Positions 34,867-41,335 of a stretch of 41,335 nucleotides of DNA are shown here, in pieces. This DNA is from Comamonadaceae bacterium. GTDB taxonomy: Bacteria; Pseudomonadota; Gammaproteobacteria; Burkholderiales; Burkholderiaceae_C. The translations under genes were made by a program, and so were the position numbers. The notes beneath the pieces are model-generated. The model was not told where the DNA came from and made no database searches. It saw nothing but the letters and a program-made list of their open reading frames with translations. Position 1 is the stretch's first letter. The number at the start of each line of letters is the position of its first letter. The stretch lies in contig JAABPX010000022.1 of assembly GCA_011391745.1 (NCBI GenBank), positions 1 to 41,335 of the forward strand, given 5' to 3'.

Positions 34867-34891
34867 TATTACGCCTGTAAAATCGGTAATA
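34867..34891. promoter_or_regulatory. Palindromic candidate operator of the toxin-antitoxin pair
   Basis: TATTAC (34867-34872) and GTAATA (34886-34891) are perfect inverted arms 13 bp apart. TAAAAT at 34878-34883 between them is a plausible -10. AbrB-type antitoxins usually repress their own promoter at such dyads. The arms lie 17 bp before the antitoxin start. Confidence 0.5.
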
Positions 34892-34907
34892 AAACAGGAG
34901 CCACCAC

Positions 34908-35156
34908 ATGAGCACCACCCTGACCATCAAAGGCCAAGTCACGATCCCCAAACCCATCCGCGATGCGATGGGTTTGACCCCGGGCACCTCCATTGACTTT
35001 GCGGTCAACCAAGAGGGCGAAGTGGTGCTCCAAAAAGCCGCCAAGGTGCCCAATGCCCGCAATCAGCGGCCACCAGCCGACCGCTTTGAAGCCGCCCGAG
35101 GCAAGGCCGATGTGGCCTGGAAAACGCAAGACCTGATGGCCTTGCTGCGCGGCTGA
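34908..35156 (+). CDS. AbrB/SpoVT-type antitoxin (VapB-like)
   Basis: 82 residues, with ACAGGAG 7 nt upstream. The swapped-hairpin DNA-binding domain is at the N-terminus: LTIKGQVTIPKPIRDAMGLTPGTSIDFAVNQEGEVVLQK, the classic KGQVTIPKxIR motif. The C-terminal part (about 48-82, ending TQDLMALLRG) would wrap around the toxin. It is 13 nt ahead of a PIN-domain gene, the usual order for a VapBC-like pair. Confidence 0.9.
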   Translation: MSTTLTIKGQVTIPKPIRDAMGLTPGTSIDFAVNQEGEVVLQKAAKVPNARNQRPPADRFEAARGKADVAWKTQDLMALLRG

Positions 35157-35169
35157 GCCAGCAACTCGC

Positions 35170-35574
35170 ATGCTGGTCGACACCAACGTCCTTGTGGACG
35201 TGCTTGAAAACGATCCCACTTGGGCCGATTGGTCCATCGCGCAACTGCGCGCTCAGGCGCAAATCCACCGCTTGGTCATCAACCCCGTGATTTACGCCGA
35301 ACTCTCGCTGACCTTCAGCACCGTGGAAGCGCTGGACGCCACGCTGGCCGACTTACAAATTCCGGTGATCGAGACGCCCAAGCCCGCGCTGTTTTTGGCG
35401 GGCAAAGCCTTTGTGCAATACCGCCGGCAGGGTGGCACCAAAACGAACGTGCTGGCGGACTTCTTCATTGGCGCACATGCTGCGGTAGCAGGGCTACCGG
35501 TGCTGACACGTGATGTGCGGCGGTATGCGAGCTACTTTCCGACGGTGCGATTGATCGCGCCTGAAATGAACTGA
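35170..35574 (+). CDS. PIN-domain ribonuclease toxin (VapC-like)
   Basis: 134 residues. The acidic residues of the PIN active site are present: D4 (MLVDTNVLVDVLE), E44 (YAELSL), D97 (VLADFFIGAHA) and D115 (LTRDVRRYASYFP). Such toxins are Mg-dependent RNases that cut specific tRNAs or rRNA when the antitoxin is lost. The frame and catalytic set are intact, so it looks functional. The pair sits between two housekeeping operons with no IS or integrase beside it, so transfer is not visible. Confidence 0.9.
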   Translation: MLVDTNVLVDVLENDPTWADWSIAQLRAQAQIHRLVINPVIYAELSLTFSTVEALDATLADLQIPVIETPKPALFLAGKAFVQYRRQGGTKTNVLADFFIGAHAAVAGLPVLTRDVRRYASYFPTVRLIAPEMN

Positions 35575-35612
35575 ACCGAACACCTGACGCAGCAAAAGCT
35601 TGGCCTGCGCGA

Positions 35613-37661
35613 TCAAACGCTGGCTTCCTCAATCGCCTGCGACAGCGTCAACCACCGCGCTTCCAGCGTCTCCAGCTCGTCGTTGACCACCTTCAGGCGT
35701 TTGCCCGCTTCGGCAATCTCGTAGGGCTTGAGCGGCTGGCTCAGGCGGGTTTCCAAGGTTTCGCGTTCGGTGTTGAGCAAGGCCATGCGCTTGTCGACTT
35801 GGTCCAGCTCTTTTTTGAACGGGCGCACCGTGTCGGCAATCTGTTGGCGGCGTAGCGCGTCTTGTTTGCGCTGCTCGGGGCTGCGGATGGACTGCGCCAT
35901 TTGTGAGGCCGTGGTGCTGGCGGCCACGGGAGCGGCCACTGGCGCGGCGTGCACGCCTTTGCGGTTGGGCGCGGCGGCCACGGGTGTGGCGCTGTTGGCG
36001 CTGCGTTGGGCGTCTTTTTGCACTTGGCGCGAGGTCTTGGCCAAGTCCAGCAGGTAGCGCTGGTAGTCGTCCAAGTCGCCGTCGAAGGGGTCGATGCCGC
36101 CGTGCGACACCAACCAAAACTCGTCACACACCGCGCGCAGCAAGGCGCGGTCGTGGCTGACCAGCATGACGGTGCCTTCGAATTCGTTGAGCGCCACGCT
36201 CAGCGCTTCGCGGGTGGCCAAGTCCAGGTGGTTGGTGGGTTCGTCCAGCAGCAGCAGGTTGGGGCGCTGCCACACGATCATGCACAGCACCAAGCGGGCT
36301 TTTTCGCCGCCGCTCATGCTGCCCACGGCTTGTTTGACCATGTCGCCCGTGAAGTTGAACTGGCCCAAGAAGCTGCGCAGGTCTTGTTCGCGGGTGGCTT
36401 GGCCGCTGAGCTTACCGGCGGCCGTGCTCTCGCGGGCCAAGCGGTTCATGTGCTCCAGCGGGCTCTCAGAGGGGCGCAGCACGTCGAGTTCTTGCTGCGC
36501 AAAGTAGCCGATGTTCAGGCCCTTGCCTTCGGTGATCTGACCGGCGATGGCTTGCAGGTCGCGTGCGATGGTTTTGACCACCGTGGACTTGCCCTGGCCG
36601 TTGGCGCCCAAGATGCCGATGCGCTGCCCGGCCAAGATGGAGCGGGTGACGTTGCGCACGATGGTGGTGGGCGGTGCGTCGGCGCTGGCCGCGGGGTAAC
36701 CGAAGTCCACGCCTTGCAGCGCGAGCATGGGGTTGGGCAGGTTGGCCGGTTCGGTGAATTCGAAGGTGAAGTCGGCTTCGGCCAAGACGGGGCCGATTTT
36801 TTCCATGCGCTCCAGCGCTTTGACGCGGCTTTGCGCTTGTTTGGCTTTGCTGGCCTTGGCCTTGAAGCGGTCGATGAACTTTTGCAGGTGCGCCATCTTG
36901 TCTTGCTGGCGCTCAAACGCGGTTTGTTGCAGCGACATTTGTTCGGCGCGCATGGTCTCAAAGCGGCTGTAGCCGCCACCATAGCGGTTGAGCTTGGCGC
37001 TTTCGATGTGCAGGGTAACGTCGGTCACGGCGTCCAAAAACTCGCGGTCGTGGCTGATGACGAGCATGGTGCCCTCGTAGCGCTTGAGCCAAGCCTCTAG
37101 CCACACCAGGGCGTCCAAGTCCAAGTGGTTGGTGGGTTCGTCGAGCAGCAACAAGTCGCTCGGGCACATGAGCGCGCGTGCGAGCTGCAAGCGCATGCGC
37201 CAGCCGCCCGAAAAGCTGTTGACCGGGTGCTCCAGCTCGTCGATGCCAAAGCCCAAACCCAAGATCAGCGCTTGGGCGCGTGAAGGGGCGTCGTGTGCGC
37301 CCGCGTCGTGCAAGGCCATGTAGGCCATGGCCATGCGCTCGCCGTCGCCGCTGGCCTCGGCCGCGCGCACCTCGGCTTGGGCTTGCGCCAAACGCGTGTC
37401 GCCTTCGATCACGAACTCGGTGGCGCTTTGGCTGGTCTCGGGCATGTCTTGGGCGACCTGCGCCATTTGCCATTGCGCGGGGATGCTGAAGTCGCCGCTG
37501 TCTTCGTGCAACACGCCGGTCAGCAGCGCAAACAGGCTGGACTTGCCTGCGCCGTTGCGGCCCACCAGGCCGACTTTTTCGCCGGGGTTCAGGGTGGCGT
37601 TGGCGGCGTCGAGCACGACCTTCACGCCGCGGCGCAGGGTGACGTTTTTGATGGTGATCAT
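35613..37661 (-). CDS. yheS: ABC-F family ATPase, YheS type
   Basis: 682 residues from ATG 37661, which overlaps the prmB stop. There are two ABC domains with no membrane part. Walker A1 is GLVGRNGAGKS (32-42) and Walker A2 is GILGANGQGKST. Both halves have SGG signatures and LLLLDEPTNHLDLD-type Walker B motifs. The inter-domain linker (AHLQKFIDRFKAKASKAKQAQSRVKALERM) is the ABC-F hallmark. A Pro/Ala linker and a C-terminal coiled coil (about 600-675) complete it. ABC-F proteins act on the ribosomal E site. The best family fit is E. coli YheS, not Uup or EttA. Confidence 0.93.
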   Translation of the reverse strand: MITIKNVTLRRGVKVVLDAANATLNPGEKVGLVGRNGAGKSSLFALLTGVLHEDSGDFSIPAQWQMAQVAQDMPETSQSATEFVIEGDTRLAQAQAEVRAAEASGDGERMAMAYMALHDAGAHDAPSRAQALILGLGFGIDELEHPVNSFSGGWRMRLQLARALMCPSDLLLLDEPTNHLDLDALVWLEAWLKRYEGTMLVISHDREFLDAVTDVTLHIESAKLNRYGGGYSRFETMRAEQMSLQQTAFERQQDKMAHLQKFIDRFKAKASKAKQAQSRVKALERMEKIGPVLAEADFTFEFTEPANLPNPMLALQGVDFGYPAASADAPPTTIVRNVTRSILAGQRIGILGANGQGKSTVVKTIARDLQAIAGQITEGKGLNIGYFAQQELDVLRPSESPLEHMNRLARESTAAGKLSGQATREQDLRSFLGQFNFTGDMVKQAVGSMSGGEKARLVLCMIVWQRPNLLLLDEPTNHLDLATREALSVALNEFEGTVMLVSHDRALLRAVCDEFWLVSHGGIDPFDGDLDDYQRYLLDLAKTSRQVQKDAQRSANSATPVAAAPNRKGVHAAPVAAPVAASTTASQMAQSIRSPEQRKQDALRRQQIADTVRPFKKELDQVDKRMALLNTERETLETRLSQPLKPYEIAEAGKRLKVVNDELETLEARWLTLSQAIEEASV

Positions 37662-38533
37662 GCTGGCACACCCAAGGCGTCGGCGGTCAAGAGCAAGACT
37701 TGGTCGTCGCCCGCGTTGGTGCTCAGCCACACCGGCTCCAGGTTCGGGAAGGCGGCTTCGAAGTGTTTGCGTTCAAAGCCAATTTCCAGCACCAACACGC
37801 CGTGGGCGCTCAGGTGCTGCGGGGCGGCGGCCAAGAGTTGGCGCACAAAGTCCATGCCATCGTGGCCGCCGGCCAAGGCCAGCGCGGGTTCGGCGCGGAA
37901 TTCGGCGGGCAGCTCGGCCATGCTTTGGCTGTTCACATAGGGCGGGTTGCACAACACCAAGTCCCACGGGCCGGGGCAACCCGACCACACATTGCTTTCG
38001 CACCAAGTGATGCGCTGGGCCAAACCGTGGCGCTCACCGTTGATGGCGGCCACGGCCAAGGCCTCGGTGGACAGGTCGGCACCGGTGACGTGCACTTCGG
38101 GCCACGCCAGCGCGGCCAAGACGGCCAAGCTACCGTTGCCGGTGCAAAGGTCGAGCACACGCTCGGTGCGCTCGCTGAGCCACAGGTCCAGCGTGCCTTC
38201 GGCGATCAGCTCAGCGATGAAGCTGCGCGGCACGATACAGCGCTCGTCCACGTAAAACGACACGCCTTGCAGCCAAGCTTCTTGGGTGATGTAAGCGGCG
38301 GGGCGGCGCGTGGTGATGCGCTCGGCGATCAAGGCGTCCAAGCGCTGGCACTGCTCGGGCGTGAGCGCGGTGGTGTGTTCGGTGGTGTCGGTGTCAAGCG
38401 GCAAACCCAGACCCCACAAGACCAACCAAGCGGCTTCGTCGTGGGCGTTGTTGGTGCCATGACCAAAGTGCACACCGGATTGGGCGAGGCGTTCGGTGGC
38501 TTGTTCAAGGTAGTTGCGCAATAAAAGGGGCAT
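37658..38533 (-). CDS. prmB: Ribosomal protein uL3 (L3) N5-glutamine methyltransferase
   Basis: 291 residues. It is a class I SAM methyltransferase of the PrmB/HemK group. VLDLCTGNGSLAVLAALAWPEVHVTGADLS binds SAM, and VLCNPPYVN is the NPPY motif that holds the substrate glutamine. The N-terminal helical part (FGHGTNNAHDEAAWLVLWGLGLPLD) and VPRSFIAELI separate it from PrmC. It methylates uL3 during ribosome assembly. The stop overlaps the yheS start as ATGA, pairing two ribosome-related genes. Confidence 0.94.
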   Translation of the reverse strand: MPLLLRNYLEQATERLAQSGVHFGHGTNNAHDEAAWLVLWGLGLPLDTDTTEHTTALTPEQCQRLDALIAERITTRRPAAYITQEAWLQGVSFYVDERCIVPRSFIAELIAEGTLDLWLSERTERVLDLCTGNGSLAVLAALAWPEVHVTGADLSTEALAVAAINGERHGLAQRITWCESNVWSGCPGPWDLVLCNPPYVNSQSMAELPAEFRAEPALALAGGHDGMDFVRQLLAAAPQHLSAHGVLVLEIGFERKHFEAAFPNLEPVWLSTNAGDDQVLLLTADALGVPA

Positions 38534-38552
38534 AAAAATCGGTGGACCTTGC

Positions 38553-39728
38553 TCAGCCCTGTGCTGAGAGCAGCGCCAAGGTTCGGTGATAAATGTGTGT
38601 CAGCGGCTCAATGTCGGCCACGCGCACGCATTCGTTGATTTTGTGAATGGTGGCGTTGGGGGGACCCAGCTCAATGACTTCTGGGCACACCGCAGCAATG
38701 AAGCGCCCGTCGCTGGTGCCCCCGGTGGTGGAGAGTTGGGTGGTGATGCCGGTCTCGTCGGCAATGGCCTGTTGCACCGCCGTGACCAGCGTGCCCAAGG
38801 GCGTCAAAAACGGCAGTCCGCCCACGGTCCAGGTCAAGTCAAAATCCGCACCGGCGTGCAGGCCGTTGGCGGCCAAAAGGTTCAGGACACGGCTTTGCAA
38901 GCCCTCGGGCGTGGACTCGGTGCTGAAGCGAAAGTTGAAGTCGATCACCACCGTGCCGGGAATGACGTTGCTCGCACCCGTTCCGCCGTGGATGTTGCTC
39001 ACCTGCCAACTGGTGGGCGGGAAGTGATCGTTGCCAGCGTCCCAGACCTCGGCGGCCAGCGCGGCCAAGGCGGGCGCGGCCATGTGAATGGGGTTTTTCG
39101 CCAACTGCGGGTAGGCAATGTGGCCTTGAATGCCTTTGACCGTCAAGCGCCCGCTCATCGTGCCGCGGCGGCCGTTTTTGATCATGTCGCCGGTGCGCTC
39201 GACCGAGGTGGGTTCGCCCACGATGCACCAGTCCAAACGCTGGCCGCGTTGGCGCAGCGCTTCGCAAACCACCACCGTGCCATCGCGTGCGGGGCCTTCT
39301 TCGTCGCTGGTGAGCAAAAACGCGATGTCGATGTTGGGCTGGGGTGTTTGCGCCAAAAATTCTTCGCAAGCCACCACCATGGCCGCGAGTGAGGTTTTCA
39401 TGTCGCTCGCGCCGCGCCCGAACAGGTGGCCGTCGCGGTGCGTGGGCACAAAGGGGTCGCTGGTCCAAGCGGCCAAGTCGCCGGTGGGCACCACGTCGGT
39501 GTGGCCAGCGAACACCAAGACCTTGGCATCCGTACGGCCACAGCGGCGAATCGCCCACAGGTTGCTCACGCGGGCCTCGGCGGGGCCGCTGTCCATGGCT
39601 TCACACACAAAACCCAGCGGTGTCAAACGCTGCGCGATCAGCGGTAAGCAGCCGCCGTCGTTGGGGGTGATGGAAGGCCGGGCGATGAGCGCCTCGGCCA
39701 AACGCAAGGTGGCGTACGGGTCGCTCAT
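38553..39728 (-). CDS. dapE: Succinyl-diaminopimelate desuccinylase
   Basis: 391 residues from ATG 39728 (ATG 39743, five codons earlier and sharing a base with the dapD stop, is possible). DapE is a dizinc hydrolase releasing LL-diaminopimelate for peptidoglycan and lysine. Metal and catalytic residues seen are H76/D78 ([12 protein letters not shown]), D109 ([13 protein letters not shown]) and E143/E144 ([13 protein letters not shown]). The later [13 protein letters not shown] and [14 protein letters not shown] also fit. It lies directly behind dapD in the pathway order of the operon. Confidence 0.96.
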   Translation of the reverse strand: MSDPYATLRLAEALIARPSITPNDGGCLPLIAQRLTPLGFVCEAMDSGPAEARVSNLWAIRRCGRTDAKVLVFAGHTDVVPTGDLAAWTSDPFVPTHRDGHLFGRGASDMKTSLAAMVVACEEFLAQTPQPNIDIAFLLTSDEEGPARDGTVVVCEALRQRGQRLDWCIVGEPTSVERTGDMIKNGRRGTMSGRLTVKGIQGHIAYPQLAKNPIHMAAPALAALAAEVWDAGNDHFPPTSWQVSNIHGGTGASNVIPGTVVIDFNFRFSTESTPEGLQSRVLNLLAANGLHAGADFDLTWTVGGLPFLTPLGTLVTAVQQAIADETGITTQLSTTGGTSDGRFIAAVCPEVIELGPPNATIHKINECVRVADIEPLTHIYHRTLALLSAQG

Positions 39729-39742
39729 AAACGGCAAGCCCA

Positions 39743-40576
39743 TCAATCGCGCAACAGGTCGTTGATGCTGGTTTTGGCGCGGGTTTGCGCGTCCACGCGC
39801 TTGACGATGATGGCCGCGTACAGGCTGTAGTCGGCACCGTTGGCGGCCTTCTTGGGCAGGTTGCCGCTGACCACCACCGAGCCGCTGGGCACGCGCCCGA
39901 AGCTGATCTCGCCCGTGGCGCGGTCGAAGATGGGGGTCGATTGGCCCAGGTACACGCCCATGCCCAAGACCGAGTGTTCTTCCACGATCACGCCTTCAAC
40001 CACCTCCGAGCGTGCGCCAATAAAGCAGTTGTCTTCGATGATGGTGGGGTTGGCTTGCAGGGGCTCCAACACGCCGCCGATGCCCACGCCGCCCGAGAGG
40101 TGCACGTTTTTGCCGATCTGTGCGCAGGAGCCCACGGTGGCCCAGGTGTCGACCATGGTGCCGCTGTCCACATACGCGCCAATGTTGACGTAGCTCGGCA
40201 TGAGGATGGCCCCCGCGGCAATGAAGCTGCCGCGACGCGCCACGGCGGGTGGCACCACGCGCACGCCCGTGGCCTTAAGTTCGGCTTCGCTCAAGCGGCT
40301 GAACTTGGTTTTGACCTTGTCGTAGAAGGCCAGATCGCCCGCGTGCACCGGCACGTTGTCGTTCAAACGGAACGACAACAACACGGCTTTTTTAAGCCAC
40401 TGGTGCACCGTCCACTGGCCCACGCCGTCGCGGCTGGCCACGCGCAAGTGACCGTTGTTGAGTTGCGCAATCACATGCTCAACCGCGTCCACCACCTCTT
40501 TGGGCGCTGCGGTGGGGGAGAGTTCGGCGCGTTGCTCCCAAGCGTTGTCGATGATGGTTTGCAGTTGTTGTGTCAT
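39743..40576 (-). CDS. dapD: 2,3,4,5-tetrahydropyridine-2,6-dicarboxylate N-succinyltransferase
   Basis: 277 residues from ATG 40576, close to E. coli DapD (274). The longer open frame upstream overlaps dapC and is rejected. It uses succinyl-CoA to open and succinylate tetrahydrodipicolinate. The N-terminal helical domain is followed by a left-handed beta-helix of hexapeptide repeats ([55 protein letters not shown]). The catalytic Asp is in the YVDSGTMVD segment. Its substrate needs succinyl-CoA, a product of the sucAB-lpdA complex also encoded in this window. Confidence 0.97.
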   Translation of the reverse strand: MTQQLQTIIDNAWEQRAELSPTAAPKEVVDAVEHVIAQLNNGHLRVASRDGVGQWTVHQWLKKAVLLSFRLNDNVPVHAGDLAFYDKVKTKFSRLSEAELKATGVRVVPPAVARRGSFIAAGAILMPSYVNIGAYVDSGTMVDTWATVGSCAQIGKNVHLSGGVGIGGVLEPLQANPTIIEDNCFIGARSEVVEGVIVEEHSVLGMGVYLGQSTPIFDRATGEISFGRVPSGSVVVSGNLPKKAANGADYSLYAAIIVKRVDAQTRAKTSINDLLRD

Positions 40577-40604
40577 AAAAATTGGGGTCAGGTTCAAATA
40601 AAAA

Positions 40605-41335
40605 TCAGGCCATGAAGGCTTGGATGCGCTCTGCAGCTTCCAAGCATTCGTCGGTGCTCGCCACCAAGGCCATGCGCACGCGGCCTCGGCCTGGGTTGTT
40701 GCCGTCCACCTCGCGGGCCAAATAGCTGCCGGGCAAGACCGTGACATTGTATTGAGTGAGCAAATCCAGCGCGAAGGCTTCGTCGCTGGACAGGCCCGGG
40801 TGGCGCTGGGCAAAGTGCTCGGGCACGCCGGCCCACAAATAAAACGAAGCGTCCGGCAGCCGCACATCGAGGTGCGGGGCGAGCAGGTGTGTGACGCGTT
40901 CAAACTTTTCGCGGTACAGACGGCGGTTGTCAAGCACATGCGCCTCGTCGCCCCACGCGGCCACACTGGCGGCTTGCACCACGGGGCTCATGGCGCTGCC
41001 GTGGTAGGTGCGGTAGAGCAAAAAGGGTTTGATGAGTGCCGCGTCACCCGCCACAAAACCGCTGCGCAGGCCGGGCACGTTGCTGCGCTTGGACAGGCTG
41101 GTGAAGGCGATCAGGCGCTTGAAGTCTGTACGCCCGAGTTGGTGTGCGGCCTGCAGACCGCCCAAAGGCGCTTCGTCGCGGAAATAAATTTCGCTGTAGC
41201 ACTCGTCCGAGGCGATGACAAAACCGTGTTGGTCCGACAGCGCAAACAGTTTGGCCCATTCGGTCAGCGGCATGACCGCGCCCGTGGGGTTGCCGGGCGA
41301 ACACACAAAGAGCAGTTGCGTGCGCGCCCAAACCT
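40605..41335 (-). CDS. dapC: Succinyldiaminopimelate transaminase, C-terminal part (cut by window edge)
   Basis: The frame is open to the right edge, so the N-terminal part is missing; about 243 residues are present. It is a fold type I PLP aminotransferase: [20 protein letters not shown], then [10 protein letters not shown], and the PLP lysine in [49 protein letters not shown] and [14 protein letters not shown] are typical of DapC/ArgD-like enzymes of the DapC group. Its place before dapD and dapE sets the function: glutamate-dependent amination in the succinylase branch of lysine synthesis. Confidence 0.93.
   Translation of the reverse strand, partial: VWARTQLLFVCSPGNPTGAVMPLTEWAKLFALSDQHGFVIASDECYSEIYFRDEAPLGGLQAAHQLGRTDFKRLIAFTSLSKRSNVPGLRSGFVAGDAALIKPFLLYRTYHGSAMSPVVQAASVAAWGDEAHVLDNRRLYREKFERVTHLLAPHLDVRLPDASFYLWAGVPEHFAQRHPGLSSDEAFALDLLTQYNVTVLPGSYLAREVDGNNPGRGRVRMALVASTDECLEAAERIQAFMA

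Noticed and set aside
1..41335. CRISPR arrays, prophage genes, rRNA operon or replication origin
   Set aside because: I saw no regularly spaced repeats, phage structural genes, rRNA sequence or DnaA-box cluster anywhere in the window.

Overview
The window reads as a chromosomal segment of a betaproteobacterium, most likely family Comamonadaceae (a Limnohabitans- or Rhodoferax-like organism; the genus is a guess). The grounds are GC-rich coding DNA with heavy use of the Leu codon TTG, protein sequences of burkholderialean type, and gene blocks as I remember them from that group: nadD-rsfS-rlmH-maf-rng, sucA-sucB-lpdA-zapE, and dapC-dapD-dapE-prmB. Almost all of it is dense housekeeping sequence. 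Both ends cut through genes: an MFS transporter on the left and dapC on the right.

Layout. 1-2526: the MFS tail, a tRNA-Gly(CCC) on the minus strand whose 3' end overlaps that tail, and a minus-strand pair of a DUF1499 protein and a YjgR/HerA-like ATPase. 2609-10068: a tightly overlapping plus-strand run of yebC, purD, a PlsC-like acyltransferase, hemF, nadD, rsfS, rlmH, maf and rng, covering purine, haem and NAD synthesis plus ribosome and RNA care. 10135-13635: tolB, pal, cpoB and tcdA, the envelope-constriction genes followed by a tRNA-modification enzyme, without tolQRA. 13706-15174: tRNA-Lys(TTT), a shared bidirectional terminator, smpB (minus), and ratA with an RnfH-family gene (plus).

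15207-16723 is an IS of the ISNCY/IS1202-like type with 27-bp imperfect terminal inverted repeats. It ends 27 bp before the -10 box of a cobalamin riboswitch (16761-16976). The riboswitch leads a vitamin B12 uptake operon (17065-22364): a TonB-dependent receptor, a BtuF-like protein with no signal peptide, a conventional exported BtuF, the permease BtuC and the ATPase BtuD. No corrin biosynthesis gene is visible here, so the operon fits scavenging of external B12.

22372-27848 holds nth, a PLP aminotransferase, an NlpC/P60 peptidase, an isochorismatase-family hydrolase, prpE and an ArsR-family regulator with three cysteines. 28051-34822 is the 2-oxoglutarate dehydrogenase operon (sucA, sucB, lpdA), then a strong terminator and zapE. 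34908-35574 is an AbrB-PIN toxin-antitoxin pair with a palindromic candidate operator. 35613-41335 is a minus-strand operon transcribed from the right edge: dapC (partial), dapD, dapE, prmB and yheS.

I see no clearly new multi-gene system. The items most worth a second look are the signal-less BtuF-like protein inside the B12 operon, the long Lys/Ala/Pro tail on RsfS, the IS abutting the riboswitch promoter beside a 16-bp tandem duplication, an echo of aptamer motifs downstream of the riboswitch, and the Tat-like signal on TolB.
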